From NCBI GenBank assembly GCA_903899985.1, contig CAIULL010000106.1, forward strand, positions 1-64,000: DNA of 64,000 nucleotides, in the 5' to 3' direction. The notes beneath the pieces are model-generated. The model had not been told where the DNA came from, ran no database searches, and was given only the letters and a program-made list of their open reading frames with translations. This document shows positions 17,213 through 25,113 of the stretch, piece by piece (position 1 is the first letter of the stretch; each line of letters begins with the position of its first letter). The position numbers were made by a program, and so were the translations under genes. The DNA is from an uncultured Schlesneria sp. (GTDB lineage Bacteria > Planctomycetota > Planctomycetia > Planctomycetales > Planctomycetaceae).

Positions 17213-19900
17213 ATGAGCGGTCGAACGAAGGAAACTCATTCTTTTAAAGTCTTTCCGTTCCTCGCCGTGCTGATTTGCACGATGGGATCGCTGATTTTCT
17301 TGTTACTTGTGACGACGCTGAAAATTCGACAGAAGGAAGCGGAATTCGCGGCATCTGAGCGTGCTTACCGCAACATCGAGATTGCCGAAGCCGAAAAAGC
17401 GGCCGAAATCAGCAAGCCCGTTGCCAAGCCAGCCCCTCAGCCTCCCAAAGTCGTGGCTCGGCCAGCCCCCAAGCCCGTTTTCAAGCCGGTCGCACCACCC
17501 GTTGACGACGGCTATGAACTTGCCCTGGCGGAACGCCAGCGAGAACTGACGGATTTAAAGGCGAAATGGCAGAGCCGTGCAGACCAGCTTGCGTCCGAGC
17601 GTGAACAACGACTTCGCGTTCTCACGTTACGTCGACAACAGGTCCAAGAATCGCTGGAAAAAACGGAATCACTTAATTCCGGCATCCTGCAGCTGGAAAA
17701 CAATCTGGGTGAACTTGCCGGAGAAGCGGCCGCCGAAACTGATCCCAAGGAAGATGTCGAGCGGGTTCTCGTCGAGCAGCAGATCCTGCAAATGAAACGG
17801 CGTCTGCGTGCCGCACAGATTGCTGACGCGACGGAGCAAAACGATCAATTTCAAGTCGTGCCGTTTGACCCGCAAACCGGGACAACTCGACGACCAATCT
17901 TCATCGAGTGTTCTGCTGCAGGAATTCGATTCTTGCCCGAAGACATCCTGATTACCGCGAAAGATCTCGAAGGATTCACGCCGAAAGCAAATCCCATCGC
18001 TGCGGGGACCGGGGCGCTGATCAATTACTGGAACGCGATCAACTTGAAACAGCGGAACCCTCGGAGTGAACCCGAGCCGTACGTGCTGATTCTCGTGAGA
18101 CCTGAAGGTGTTGTCGCCTATTACGTTGCTTTGCGAATGCTTGAGCCGATTCGGACGTCACAAGGTTATGAACTGATCGAAGAATCGACCGTACTAAAAC
18201 TGCCGGATGTTGACAGTGGTGCAAAAACCGCCTGTCAGACTGCCGTCAGTCGGCTATTTTCCGAGCGTGACAATATTGCTCGTTCCGCCCTGATGACTGG
18301 AAGCGGTGGAAGCGTCTTCGGAGGTGCCCCCGGTCGCCGAGGCTCCGGTGGTGGAGGTCCAGGCGGTGGCGGAGGCTCGGGCGGCGGACGACCAGGTGGA
18401 GGTGTCGCCGGCAATTCTGGCTCAGGTAATGGGGGGCCGGGCAATGGGGGGCCGGGCAATGGGGGACCGGGCGGAGGGCCCATGTTTGGTGCCGTGCGAG
18501 GCTCCGGACCCGGTGGCACCGACGATTCCGGACAATCGGGTGGAAACGGCTTCACGTTGAACGATCTGACGGGGGGAGATAATTCTGTCGGATCGCGTAG
18601 CTGGGAACGGGTTGAAAACTTCCAGGGCCGTCCACGCGGGCAATCTCGTGGAAACGAAGTCGCGGGGGGCTTCGGTGGCGAATCGGGAGGAACATACGGA
18701 GGGGGTGGATCGGGAGCACGTCGTGGTGCCGATGCAGGAGCCGATACCGGAAGTGGTGACGGCTTCGAAGGTGGATCTGGCGACGGAACTTCTCGTGGTT
18801 CTTACGCCGGCGTCCGGGGCCGAACGGGCGGCGGAACGGGTGGCAGTCCCGGTGGGGAAAACGAAGACGGAGCCGACGAGGGATCCGACGGTGCAGCCAC
18901 TGGCGGAACTTCCGGTGGATCAGGTGGCCGATATGCTGCGGGATCAGGTGGTGGACCTGGCGGCGGAATCGTTGGCGGGTCTGGTGGTGGAAATGGTCAA
19001 GGCTCAGCAACGTCTGACCGGGGCAACTCACGAATGTCTCAAGGATCGGGCAGTCGATTCTCCGGTGGAAATGGTTCTGCGAACGCGAACGGAACCTCCT
19101 TTAAAGGATCGACCTCGGGCGGGGCCGGATCGGGTCAATCGTCGGAGGGTTGGGACGAGTCAGAGCCAGGAATGCCGATCGGACAACGTCCGAACCGCAA
19201 GTCCGCGAAGTCAAAGCCGGGGAGCGACGGAGAATCCAGCGGACCTGAGGGAGATTCGGAAGGAGACGGCCGTTACGTGCAAGGTGATGGGAGCTCCGGT
19301 TCGCGATCCGGTGGTCAATCTCGTTCGTCCGGTTTATCGGACAGCGGTTCATCCTCACCCCGTTTTTCGCATACCAAAGGATCTTCGACGCGGGCACCGC
19401 ATGCCGGCGAAAGGCCAAGCAAGAAAAACAATGATGACGCAGACAAGCCTCTGGAGCCTGAAATGCTTGCGGGCCGGCGCTGGGGATACTGCGAGCCAGG
19501 GGCCAGTATCGGGTTTGAGCGGGAAGTTCGCGTTGACGTCTCCGAAGATAAGCTGCTGATCGCCGAAAAGTTTGCAATTCCCGTGGGGCAGGGGGAGTCG
19601 AAGCAGGAAACGTTGGAATTGTTCGCCACAGCACTCGACGCCTATTCTCATGAATGGGGTCGCCCGCCGCAGGGATTCTTCTGGGCACCACGATTGAAAT
19701 TCATCGTGAAACCCGAAGGAAATGGTCACTACGAGCAGGTCAACGCCATGATGACTCGGGCCGGTTTGGCGACGTCGCACGAATTCTCGAAACAAAATGA
19801 GACGCTCGAATTTGGCCGTGACACGGCGAAAACGACAAAGCCAACAAAAAAGCCTGCACTCAAGGCTGCTTCCTCACCCAAAGCGGGAGCCAACCGATGA
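17213..19900 (+). CDS. Membrane-anchored protein with coiled coil and long Gly-rich linker (895 aa)
   Basis: A single transmembrane helix near the N-terminus (about 14-36, FPFLAVLICTMGSLIFLLLV) is followed by a Pro/Ala/Lys stretch (60-95), a coiled coil (about 100-195), a globular part (about 215-340), ~350 residues of Gly/Ser/Arg low complexity (about 360-730) and a C-terminal globular domain (about 750-870). The topology, with a short cytoplasmic start, one helix and a large periplasmic part, matches ExbD/TolR/MotB-type proteins. The segment YVLILVRPEGVVAYYVAL resembles the periplasmic ExbD/TolR strand-helix unit, and the C-terminus repeats that pattern (KFIVKPEGNGHYEQVNAMM). The gene overlaps the next one by 4 bases (ATGA). 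I cannot name a function. Confidence 0.8.
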   Translation: MSGRTKETHSFKVFPFLAVLICTMGSLIFLLLVTTLKIRQKEAEFAASERAYRNIEIAEAEKAAEISKPVAKPAPQPPKVVARPAPKPVFKPVAPPVDDGYELALAERQRELTDLKAKWQSRADQLASEREQRLRVLTLRRQQVQESLEKTESLNSGILQLENNLGELAGEAAAETDPKEDVERVLVEQQILQMKRRLRAAQIADATEQNDQFQVVPFDPQTGTTRRPIFIECSAAGIRFLPEDILITAKDLEGFTPKANPIAAGTGALINYWNAINLKQRNPRSEPEPYVLILVRPEGVVAYYVALRMLEPIRTSQGYELIEESTVLKLPDVDSGAKTACQTAVSRLFSERDNIARSALMTGSGGSVFGGAPGRRGSGGGGPGGGGGSGGGRPGGGVAGNSGSGNGGPGNGGPGNGGPGGGPMFGAVRGSGPGGTDDSGQSGGNGFTLNDLTGGDNSVGSRSWERVENFQGRPRGQSRGNEVAGGFGGESGGTYGGGGSGARRGADAGADTGSGDGFEGGSGDGTSRGSYAGVRGRTGGGTGGSPGGENEDGADEGSDGAATGGTSGGSGGRYAAGSGGGPGGGIVGGSGGGNGQGSATSDRGNSRMSQGSGSRFSGGNGSANANGTSFKGSTSGGAGSGQSSEGWDESEPGMPIGQRPNRKSAKSKPGSDGESSGPEGDSEGDGRYVQGDGSSGSRSGGQSRSSGLSDSGSSSPRFSHTKGSSTRAPHAGERPSKKNNDDADKPLEPEMLAGRRWGYCEPGASIGFEREVRVDVSEDKLLIAEKFAIPVGQGESKQETLELFATALDAYSHEWGRPPQGFFWAPRLKFIVKPEGNGHYEQVNAMMTRAGLATSHEFSKQNETLEFGRDTAKTTKPTKKPALKAASSPKAGANR
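18428..18472. repeat. 15-bp tandem repeat x3 inside the Gly-rich linker
   Basis: Three consecutive units of aatggggggccgggc (the last with one change, aatgggggaccgggc) encode GNGGP-GNGGP-GNGGP. They show that the linker grows and shrinks by slippage. Confidence 0.85.
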
Positions 19901-21072
19901 GTCGTCGTCGCCCGAAAGGTGAATTGCAGTTTGGTTCTGACTCGTTCCTCGACGTCGTTGCGAACATCGTCGGTATCTTGATCATTCTGATCGTGATTGC
20001 CGGTTTGCACGTCAGCAAGATCCCCGTTGTCTTCCTCCCTCCTGGGACCCCTTTATTAAACGAACCCATCTCTGAACTGGCCCGATATGCTCCTGGAAAA
20101 AACCATGAGTCCGAAGAGGCGACTGAGGAACCGCAGCAGCAAGAATTGACAATGCAGGAACCGGAAGAAGAACCGGAAGCGGAGCCGGAACCACAGGCGA
20201 TTCCGATACGGCCTCCTTTGCCCGAGCTGGTTGCTCCACAAGAGCTGGTGGAAATGACGAAGGAACTGGAAACAGTGCTCGCCTCGATCACCAAAGAGGA
20301 ACTGGCCCTGGCGGCTCGCGTACAGCAATCGAGTCTGCGTCAGGCCGAATTAACCGAACGTCAAAAGGCGGTCAAAGAGATGTTGGCCGTGTCGACGCAG
20401 CAACTCGACGCCAGCAAAATGCGGAAGGCAAAAGCGGTTGCCGATCTGGAACTCGCCAGAAAAGACCTGGAAAGACTGAAGCTTCAGATCGATGAGATTG
20501 AAGACAAGCCGGCGAATGTCCAGACGCTGGAACACAAGATCACACCGATCAGCCGCGTCGTGAACGGTAATGAAAAGCACTATCGTCTGGAACGAAATCG
20601 CGTTTCCGAAGTACCGGTTGACGAACTGGTTTCACGACTGAAGGATCAGATTCAAAAACGGAAAGACTGGTTGGTAAAAACTCGTCAGCACCAGGGGCAA
20701 ATCGGGCCAATCGAAGGCTTCAACATGCAGTACCTGGTGCGAGTGGAGACGCTTTCGGGATTGGACGAACTTCGAGCGGGACATGGTGGGTATCGGATCA
20801 GTCTTTCCAGCTGGCAAATTCATCCTGAACCAGACACCAAGGGAGAGACCGCTGAAGTTGCGTTACGCAAGGGCTCGCGGTTCTATCAGTCGATTCTTGG
20901 CGCGGCACCGGATACGACCCTGACCTTCTGGGTCTATCCCGATAGCTATGCACTCTATCGGAAGCTGCAAAAGTTCACGCATGATCATGGATTTTCCGTT
21001 GCAGGCCGACCGCTCCCTGCTGGAGTTCCCATCTCGGGCTCGCCAAACGGTTCTAAATCGGCGAGCCAATAG
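19897..21072 (+). CDS. ExbD/TolR-like membrane protein (391 aa)
   Basis: The start reads FGSDSFLDVVANIVGILIIL, with one transmembrane helix at about 18-41 carrying an Asp (D20) at its N-terminal edge. ExbD, TolR and MotB place the essential proton-channel Asp in the same way. It is followed by an acidic Pro/Glu-rich stretch (65-115), a coiled coil (about 120-205) and a periplasmic domain ending with a strand-helix unit (TLTFWVYPDSYALYRKLQKF). It overlaps the upstream gene by ATGA, so the two are translationally coupled and likely form a heteromer. No ExbB/TolQ/MotA-type partner lies next to it, which is unusual. Confidence 0.82.
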   Translation: MSRRRPKGELQFGSDSFLDVVANIVGILIILIVIAGLHVSKIPVVFLPPGTPLLNEPISELARYAPGKNHESEEATEEPQQQELTMQEPEEEPEAEPEPQAIPIRPPLPELVAPQELVEMTKELETVLASITKEELALAARVQQSSLRQAELTERQKAVKEMLAVSTQQLDASKMRKAKAVADLELARKDLERLKLQIDEIEDKPANVQTLEHKITPISRVVNGNEKHYRLERNRVSEVPVDELVSRLKDQIQKRKDWLVKTRQHQGQIGPIEGFNMQYLVRVETLSGLDELRAGHGGYRISLSSWQIHPEPDTKGETAEVALRKGSRFYQSILGAAPDTTLTFWVYPDSYALYRKLQKFTHDHGFSVAGRPLPAGVPISGSPNGSKSASQ

Positions 21073-21234
21073 CGGGCCGCGTGATCAATCATCATAATGC
21101 ATTCCGCAGGTGGTTCTTGAGAAGCTTCTGCTGCTTGAACCCTTGGAACTTCGTCGACACTGACCACGTGAAGTTCCTCGGGCGGGTGTATTGCCTGGGT
21201 TTCCTTTAACACCGATGATCGCAGTAACTTAGAG

Positions 21235-22299
21235 ATGGCGCGAGACATTCATCACAATCATCCACTCCCGATCCATTCCCAGGAAGTGCCATCAACTGTT
21301 TCCCCAACGTTAAAGCCACTTTCGATCGGGGCCGTCGCGATAGGATTTCCCGTTGTCCAGGCGGCACTCAGCGGTTACAGCGATGGTCCGATGCGGATTG
21401 TCGCCCGGCGGCTGGGGGCAAGTTATACCCTCGCCGAAGTGATGATTGACCGTTTCGTGCTCGACCTCAAACCGCGTCATCGAACTCGGCGGCATCTTCT
21501 GGTGACGGACGAAGAACATCCGGTCGGCGGTCAACTGATGGGTTCGGAACCCGCTGATTTTGCACCCGCCGCACAGAAGCTGGTCGGAGCGGGGTTCGAT
21601 GTGATTGACATCAATTTCGGGTGTCCCGTCAAATCCACAGCCGGTGCGTGTCGAGGTGGGTTCCATCTCAGTCAGCCAGATGTGGCGCTGGAGATCGTCA
21701 GTCGGACTCGTGCTGCTGTTCCCGATCACATTCCCGTGACGCTGAAGATGCGGCGCGGATTGGATGATTCGTCCGAAAGTCGTGATCGTTTCTTTGAAAT
21801 CCTTGACGGGGCGTTTGAGCGAGGTGTGTGTGCCATCACAGTTCATGGCAGGACGGTCGAACAGAAGTATATCGGCCCGAGCAACTGGGACTTTCTCCGC
21901 GAGGTGAAGCAGCACGCGGGATCAAAGACGATCCTTGGGAGCGGCGACCTGTTCACCGCACGGGCTTGTCTCGAAATGTTTCAGGTTACCGGAGTCGATG
22001 GCGTTTCGGTCGCACGGGGAGCGATTGGCAATCCGTGGATTTTTTCCCAGGTCAAAGCGTTGGCGGCTGGCCTTCCGCTGCCGGAACCGGATCTGTTCGA
22101 ACAACGTCGGGTCATGGAGCTTCAGTTCGAACTTTGCGTGCAAGTCAGCGATGTTCCGCAGGCATTGACGACCATGCGAATGTTCGGGATGAAATTTTCG
22201 CCGTTGCATCCGCAACATTCGGAGGTTCGGAATGCGTTTGCTGCTGCGCAAAGTGTTGAAGACTGGTATGGCGTGCTTGATCGCTGGTATCGCGGATAG
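21235..22299 (+). CDS. tRNA-dihydrouridine synthase, DusB-like (354 aa)
   Basis: An FMN enzyme that reduces uridine to dihydrouridine in tRNA D-loops with NADPH. The TIM barrel has the family residues: VQAALSGYSDGPMR at the first strand (position of the usual APMAGVTD), DINFGCPVKS with the conserved Cys at 130, TLKMRRG with Lys171, and the HGR motif at 204-206, followed by GSGDLF and the GARGAIGNPW-type end (VARGAIGNPWIFSQV). The sequence APMAGVTD is changed to AALSGYSD, a divergent feature. The first ~30 residues are extra and poorly conserved, so the start may be internal. It is convergent with nagA. Confidence 0.9.
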   Translation: MARDIHHNHPLPIHSQEVPSTVSPTLKPLSIGAVAIGFPVVQAALSGYSDGPMRIVARRLGASYTLAEVMIDRFVLDLKPRHRTRRHLLVTDEEHPVGGQLMGSEPADFAPAAQKLVGAGFDVIDINFGCPVKSTAGACRGGFHLSQPDVALEIVSRTRAAVPDHIPVTLKMRRGLDDSSESRDRFFEILDGAFERGVCAITVHGRTVEQKYIGPSNWDFLREVKQHAGSKTILGSGDLFTARACLEMFQVTGVDGVSVARGAIGNPWIFSQVKALAAGLPLPEPDLFEQRRVMELQFELCVQVSDVPQALTTMRMFGMKFSPLHPQHSEVRNAFAAAQSVEDWYGVLDRWYRG

Positions 22300-22323
22300 G
22301 CGCTGACGGAACCGTATGCCATG

Positions 22324-23574
22324 TTATCGCGGTAGGATCGACCCGAATTTCAATTCCCCGCCTGCGACTGTGGCTTCGATTTTCAGGCTCAGGCGTTCGT
22401 TTGTGGAAGAGATGGGACTGATTGGACTTATGGGACGTATAGGACCTGTTTGCGGTGTGGCGTTCGTTGTCCGTCCTTTGGCTGAGATGTGGAACACGAC
22501 CAGGTCTGCCAGTGATCCGCGGCGCAATCGCACGACTTCCTGCCCGAGTAACTTTGCCGGGTTCTGACTGGCCATATCAACCGCTTGTTTCACTGAGACA
22601 CCGGCAAAACTGATGGTGTTTGCCACGCATTCGTCGATTTCTTGAGCCGAACCGGCGAGCAGTTCCTGTTGTCCGGCGACGACCAGTTTACCGCTGGGAA
22701 GAATTTCGCTGCGGCCCAGTTTGCTTTCGTAAACACCAGGCGGGCAGCCGGCCCATCCGGCGGCATCACAAGTGAGGATCGTCTTTTGGGGGGACTTCAC
22801 GCGGATGAATGTCCGTACCAGATTGGGAGGCAGATGGTGTCCATCGACGATCAGACTTGCGCTCAACCTCGTGTCCGCCAGTTGTTCGTAGATCGCGTTT
22901 CGATGACGGTGAATCATGGAATGAGCACCGTTACCGAGATGTGTGCTTAATCTTGCACCGGCATCGACGCCCGCCTGGATTTGCTCGGGCGTGGCTGCGG
23001 TATGACCCAACGAAACCACCACGCCACTGGAGACTGCTTTTTGAATGAACTCAATTCCGTTTTCAACTTCGGGTGCCACGGTGACCAGGCGGATACGTCC
23101 CCCGGAGATTTCCTGCAGGCGTTGAAATTCGTCCCAGTCAGCCGGTCTGACGTGTTGTTTGGGATGTGCCCCGCGCGGTCCATCTTCGCCTGAAATGTAA
23201 GGGCCTTCCAGATGACAGCCAAACACCATTCGATTGGCCCACGCCGATTGTTCACACGCCGCTCGAATGGCGGCAAATCCGGTGGCCAGACCTTCGAACG
23301 AATTGGTGATCAGCGTTGGACAGAGCCTCGTCACCCCAAATCCAAAGTGGGGGGACAAGGCTTTCAACACAGCGTCAGCAGTCAACGCGTCATCGCTGAA
23401 CCATGTTCCGCCGTATCCATTGATCTGCAGATCAAGGAACGCCGGCGAGACGAACGGCCAGTCGTGAAGCGGGCCTTTCGGCCAGGCGGGCTCAATCCGG
23501 CGAATCCGATCGCCTTCAATTTCGACGCGAATCGGTTCGCCGTTCGCATAGTGACGAGCGAAAAGAGTGAGCAT
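22324..23574 (-). CDS. nagA: N-acetylglucosamine-6-phosphate deacetylase (416 aa)
   Basis: It removes the acetyl group from GlcNAc-6-phosphate, in amino-sugar and cell-wall recycling. The amidohydrolase barrel shows PAFLDLQINGYGG (44-56), the metal ligand Glu in GCHLEGPYIS (E123), SLGHTAATPEQI (H191), STHLGNGAHSM (H212) and the catalytic Asp in LTCDAAGWAG (D270). The last ~40 residues are odd: after the usual SLADLVVFHI the protein carries TGPIRPISPISPISS, encoded by a 9-bp tandem repeat, then 26 extra residues. The ATG at 23574 is chosen; a GTG at 23586 would overlap the dapL stop by GTGA. It is co-transcribed with dapL. Confidence 0.92.
   Translation of the reverse strand: MLTLFARHYANGEPIRVEIEGDRIRRIEPAWPKGPLHDWPFVSPAFLDLQINGYGGTWFSDDALTADAVLKALSPHFGFGVTRLCPTLITNSFEGLATGFAAIRAACEQSAWANRMVFGCHLEGPYISGEDGPRGAHPKQHVRPADWDEFQRLQEISGGRIRLVTVAPEVENGIEFIQKAVSSGVVVSLGHTAATPEQIQAGVDAGARLSTHLGNGAHSMIHRHRNAIYEQLADTRLSASLIVDGHHLPPNLVRTFIRVKSPQKTILTCDAAGWAGCPPGVYESKLGRSEILPSGKLVVAGQQELLAGSAQEIDECVANTISFAGVSVKQAVDMASQNPAKLLGQEVVRLRRGSLADLVVFHISAKGRTTNATPQTGPIRPISPISPISSTNERLSLKIEATVAGGELKFGSILPR
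22415..22450. repeat. 9-bp tandem repeat (ggactNatN x4) at the 3' end of nagA
   Basis: Units ggactgatt, ggacttatg, ggacgtata and ggacctgtt follow one another. On the minus strand they encode the GPIRPISPISPI part of the NagA tail. The sequence has the look of a dispersed intergenic minisatellite of the genome that has become part of a reading frame. Confidence 0.75.
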
Positions 23575-23582
23575 GTGTATTG

Positions 23583-24815
23583 TCACGCCATGATTTTTTG
23601 AATTCGAGTGACCGCTTCTTCGATGTTGGCTCGACTGTTGAAGGCACTCAGTCGGAAGTATCCTTCGCCTGCCGCACCGAAACCACTGCCCGGAGTCCCC
23701 ACCAGGTTCGCCTGGGACAACAGGTGGTCGAAGAATTGCCAGCTTGTTTGTCCGCCAGGCGTCTTCAGCCAGACATACGGGGCGTTCGTGCCACCGTAAA
23801 CGACCAGTCCCGCTTTTCGCAGCCCGGCACACAGGATCTTGGCGTTTTCCAGGTAGAAGTCGATCATGGCTCGAACCTGTGTTTTACCCTGCTCGCTGTA
23901 AACAGCTTCGGCTCCACGTTGCACGATATAGCTGACTCCATTGAATTTGGTGGTATGACGCCGGTTCCAGAGTGCGTGAAGTTCGACTGATTCGCCCGTT
24001 GATGTTTTGGCCTTCAGGCCTTTGGGCACGACTGTGAAAGCACAGCGAGTCCCTGTAAAACCAGCGGTCTTGCTGAAGCTGCGGAATTCAATCGCCACGT
24101 CTCGGGCACCTTCAATCTCGTAGATCGAATGAGGAATTGAAGGGTCGGTAATATACGCTTCATAAGCGGCGTCGAAGAAAATGATTGCGTCGTTGGCTTT
24201 GGCGTAATCGACGAACTTTTTCAACGTCTCTTTCGTCGCCACGGTTCCGGTCGGATTGTTAGGGTAACACAGATACAGCAAATCGACTTTGCGGTCGGGC
24301 AGGGCGGGGGTGAAATTGTTTTCTGCCGTAACGGGCAGATAAACCAGTCCTGCATATCGACCGGTCTCGTCGGCGGCACCCGTTCGGCCCGCCATCACAT
24401 TGGTATCGACGTAGACGGGATAGACGGGGTCGGTCACGCCGATCACGTTTCCCGCACCGAAAATGTCGAGAATGTTTCCGGTGTCACACTTTGAGCCGTC
24501 CGAAACAAAAATCTCGTCAGCAGCGACCTGTGCTCCGCGACTAATGAAATCGTTTTGAGCGATTGCGTTTCTCAAAAAGTCGTAGCCCTGTTCAGGGCCA
24601 TATCCGCGAAACGTTTCCCGTTTAGCCATTTCATCCGTGGCACGATGCATGGCGTCGATAATAGCGGACGGAAGCGGTTCGGTGACATCGCCGATCCCCA
24701 GCCGAATGATCTTGGCGGAGGGATTTTCCGCGGCGAACTTCGAAACTCGACGACCGATCTCGGGAAACAGGTAACCGGCCTTCAGTTTCAGGTAATTATC
24801 ATTGACCAGGGCCAT
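23583..24815 (-). CDS. dapL: LL-diaminopimelate aminotransferase (410 aa)
   Basis: A PLP-dependent class-I aminotransferase that converts tetrahydrodipicolinate directly to LL-diaminopimelate, the short route to lysine and to peptidoglycan cross-bridges used by plants, chlamydiae and planctomycetes. Family features are present: the N-terminal [31 protein letters not shown] (37-49), [15 protein letters not shown] (68-82), [10 protein letters not shown] (184-193), the Asp/Tyr of [10 protein letters not shown], and the PLP lysine in [13 protein letters not shown] (K249). Length is typical. Its stop overlaps a potential GTG start of nagA by four bases and the nagA ATG is 8 bases beyond, so the two form an operon. 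Confidence 0.95.
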   Translation of the reverse strand: MALVNDNYLKLKAGYLFPEIGRRVSKFAAENPSAKIIRLGIGDVTEPLPSAIIDAMHRATDEMAKRETFRGYGPEQGYDFLRNAIAQNDFISRGAQVAADEIFVSDGSKCDTGNILDIFGAGNVIGVTDPVYPVYVDTNVMAGRTGAADETGRYAGLVYLPVTAENNFTPALPDRKVDLLYLCYPNNPTGTVATKETLKKFVDYAKANDAIIFFDAAYEAYITDPSIPHSIYEIEGARDVAIEFRSFSKTAGFTGTRCAFTVVPKGLKAKTSTGESVELHALWNRRHTTKFNGVSYIVQRGAEAVYSEQGKTQVRAMIDFYLENAKILCAGLRKAGLVVYGGTNAPYVWLKTPGGQTSWQFFDHLLSQANLVGTPGSGFGAAGEGYFRLSAFNSRANIEEAVTRIQKIMA

Positions 24816-25113
24816 GGATGAGTTCTCCGATTCGACGTAATGCGGTGTATTGGATCAAGGTTGAGGTCGAGTTGTAGAACCGCTTGCTATTGAATTCAAC
24901 CTTCCCTCAGTGTTCGGCCAAACGTGTGCTTAATGGACACGCGCCACAATGAATGCCAATTTGGCAGCTGTGGTTTTGTTCGATGGATGTGATTTCTCGT
25001 GAAATTATGGCATTTTTGACACTTCAGGCATGGCGCGCCAGTTGCTTTTCCTCCTTCGAGGCGGTCGATAGACTGCCTTTCTGTTTCGATGTTGATTGCA
25101 TTTGGAGTTCCCC

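Noticed and set aside
18235-19691. Several long open frames on both strands in the Gly-rich gene
   Set aside because: They are shadows caused by the GC-rich low-complexity sequence; the plus-strand 895-residue frame has the membrane anchor, coiled coil and coupling to the next gene.
17213-21072. Zorya-type defence system (ZorA/ZorB-like)
   Set aside because: There is no MotA-like ZorA, no OmpA-type peptidoglycan-binding domain recognisable and no helicase or nuclease nearby; ExbD-like topology alone is not sufficient.
25016-25044. ttgaca -35 upstream of htpG
   Set aside because: A good -35 word exists at 25016 but there is no acceptable -10 at 16-18 bases.
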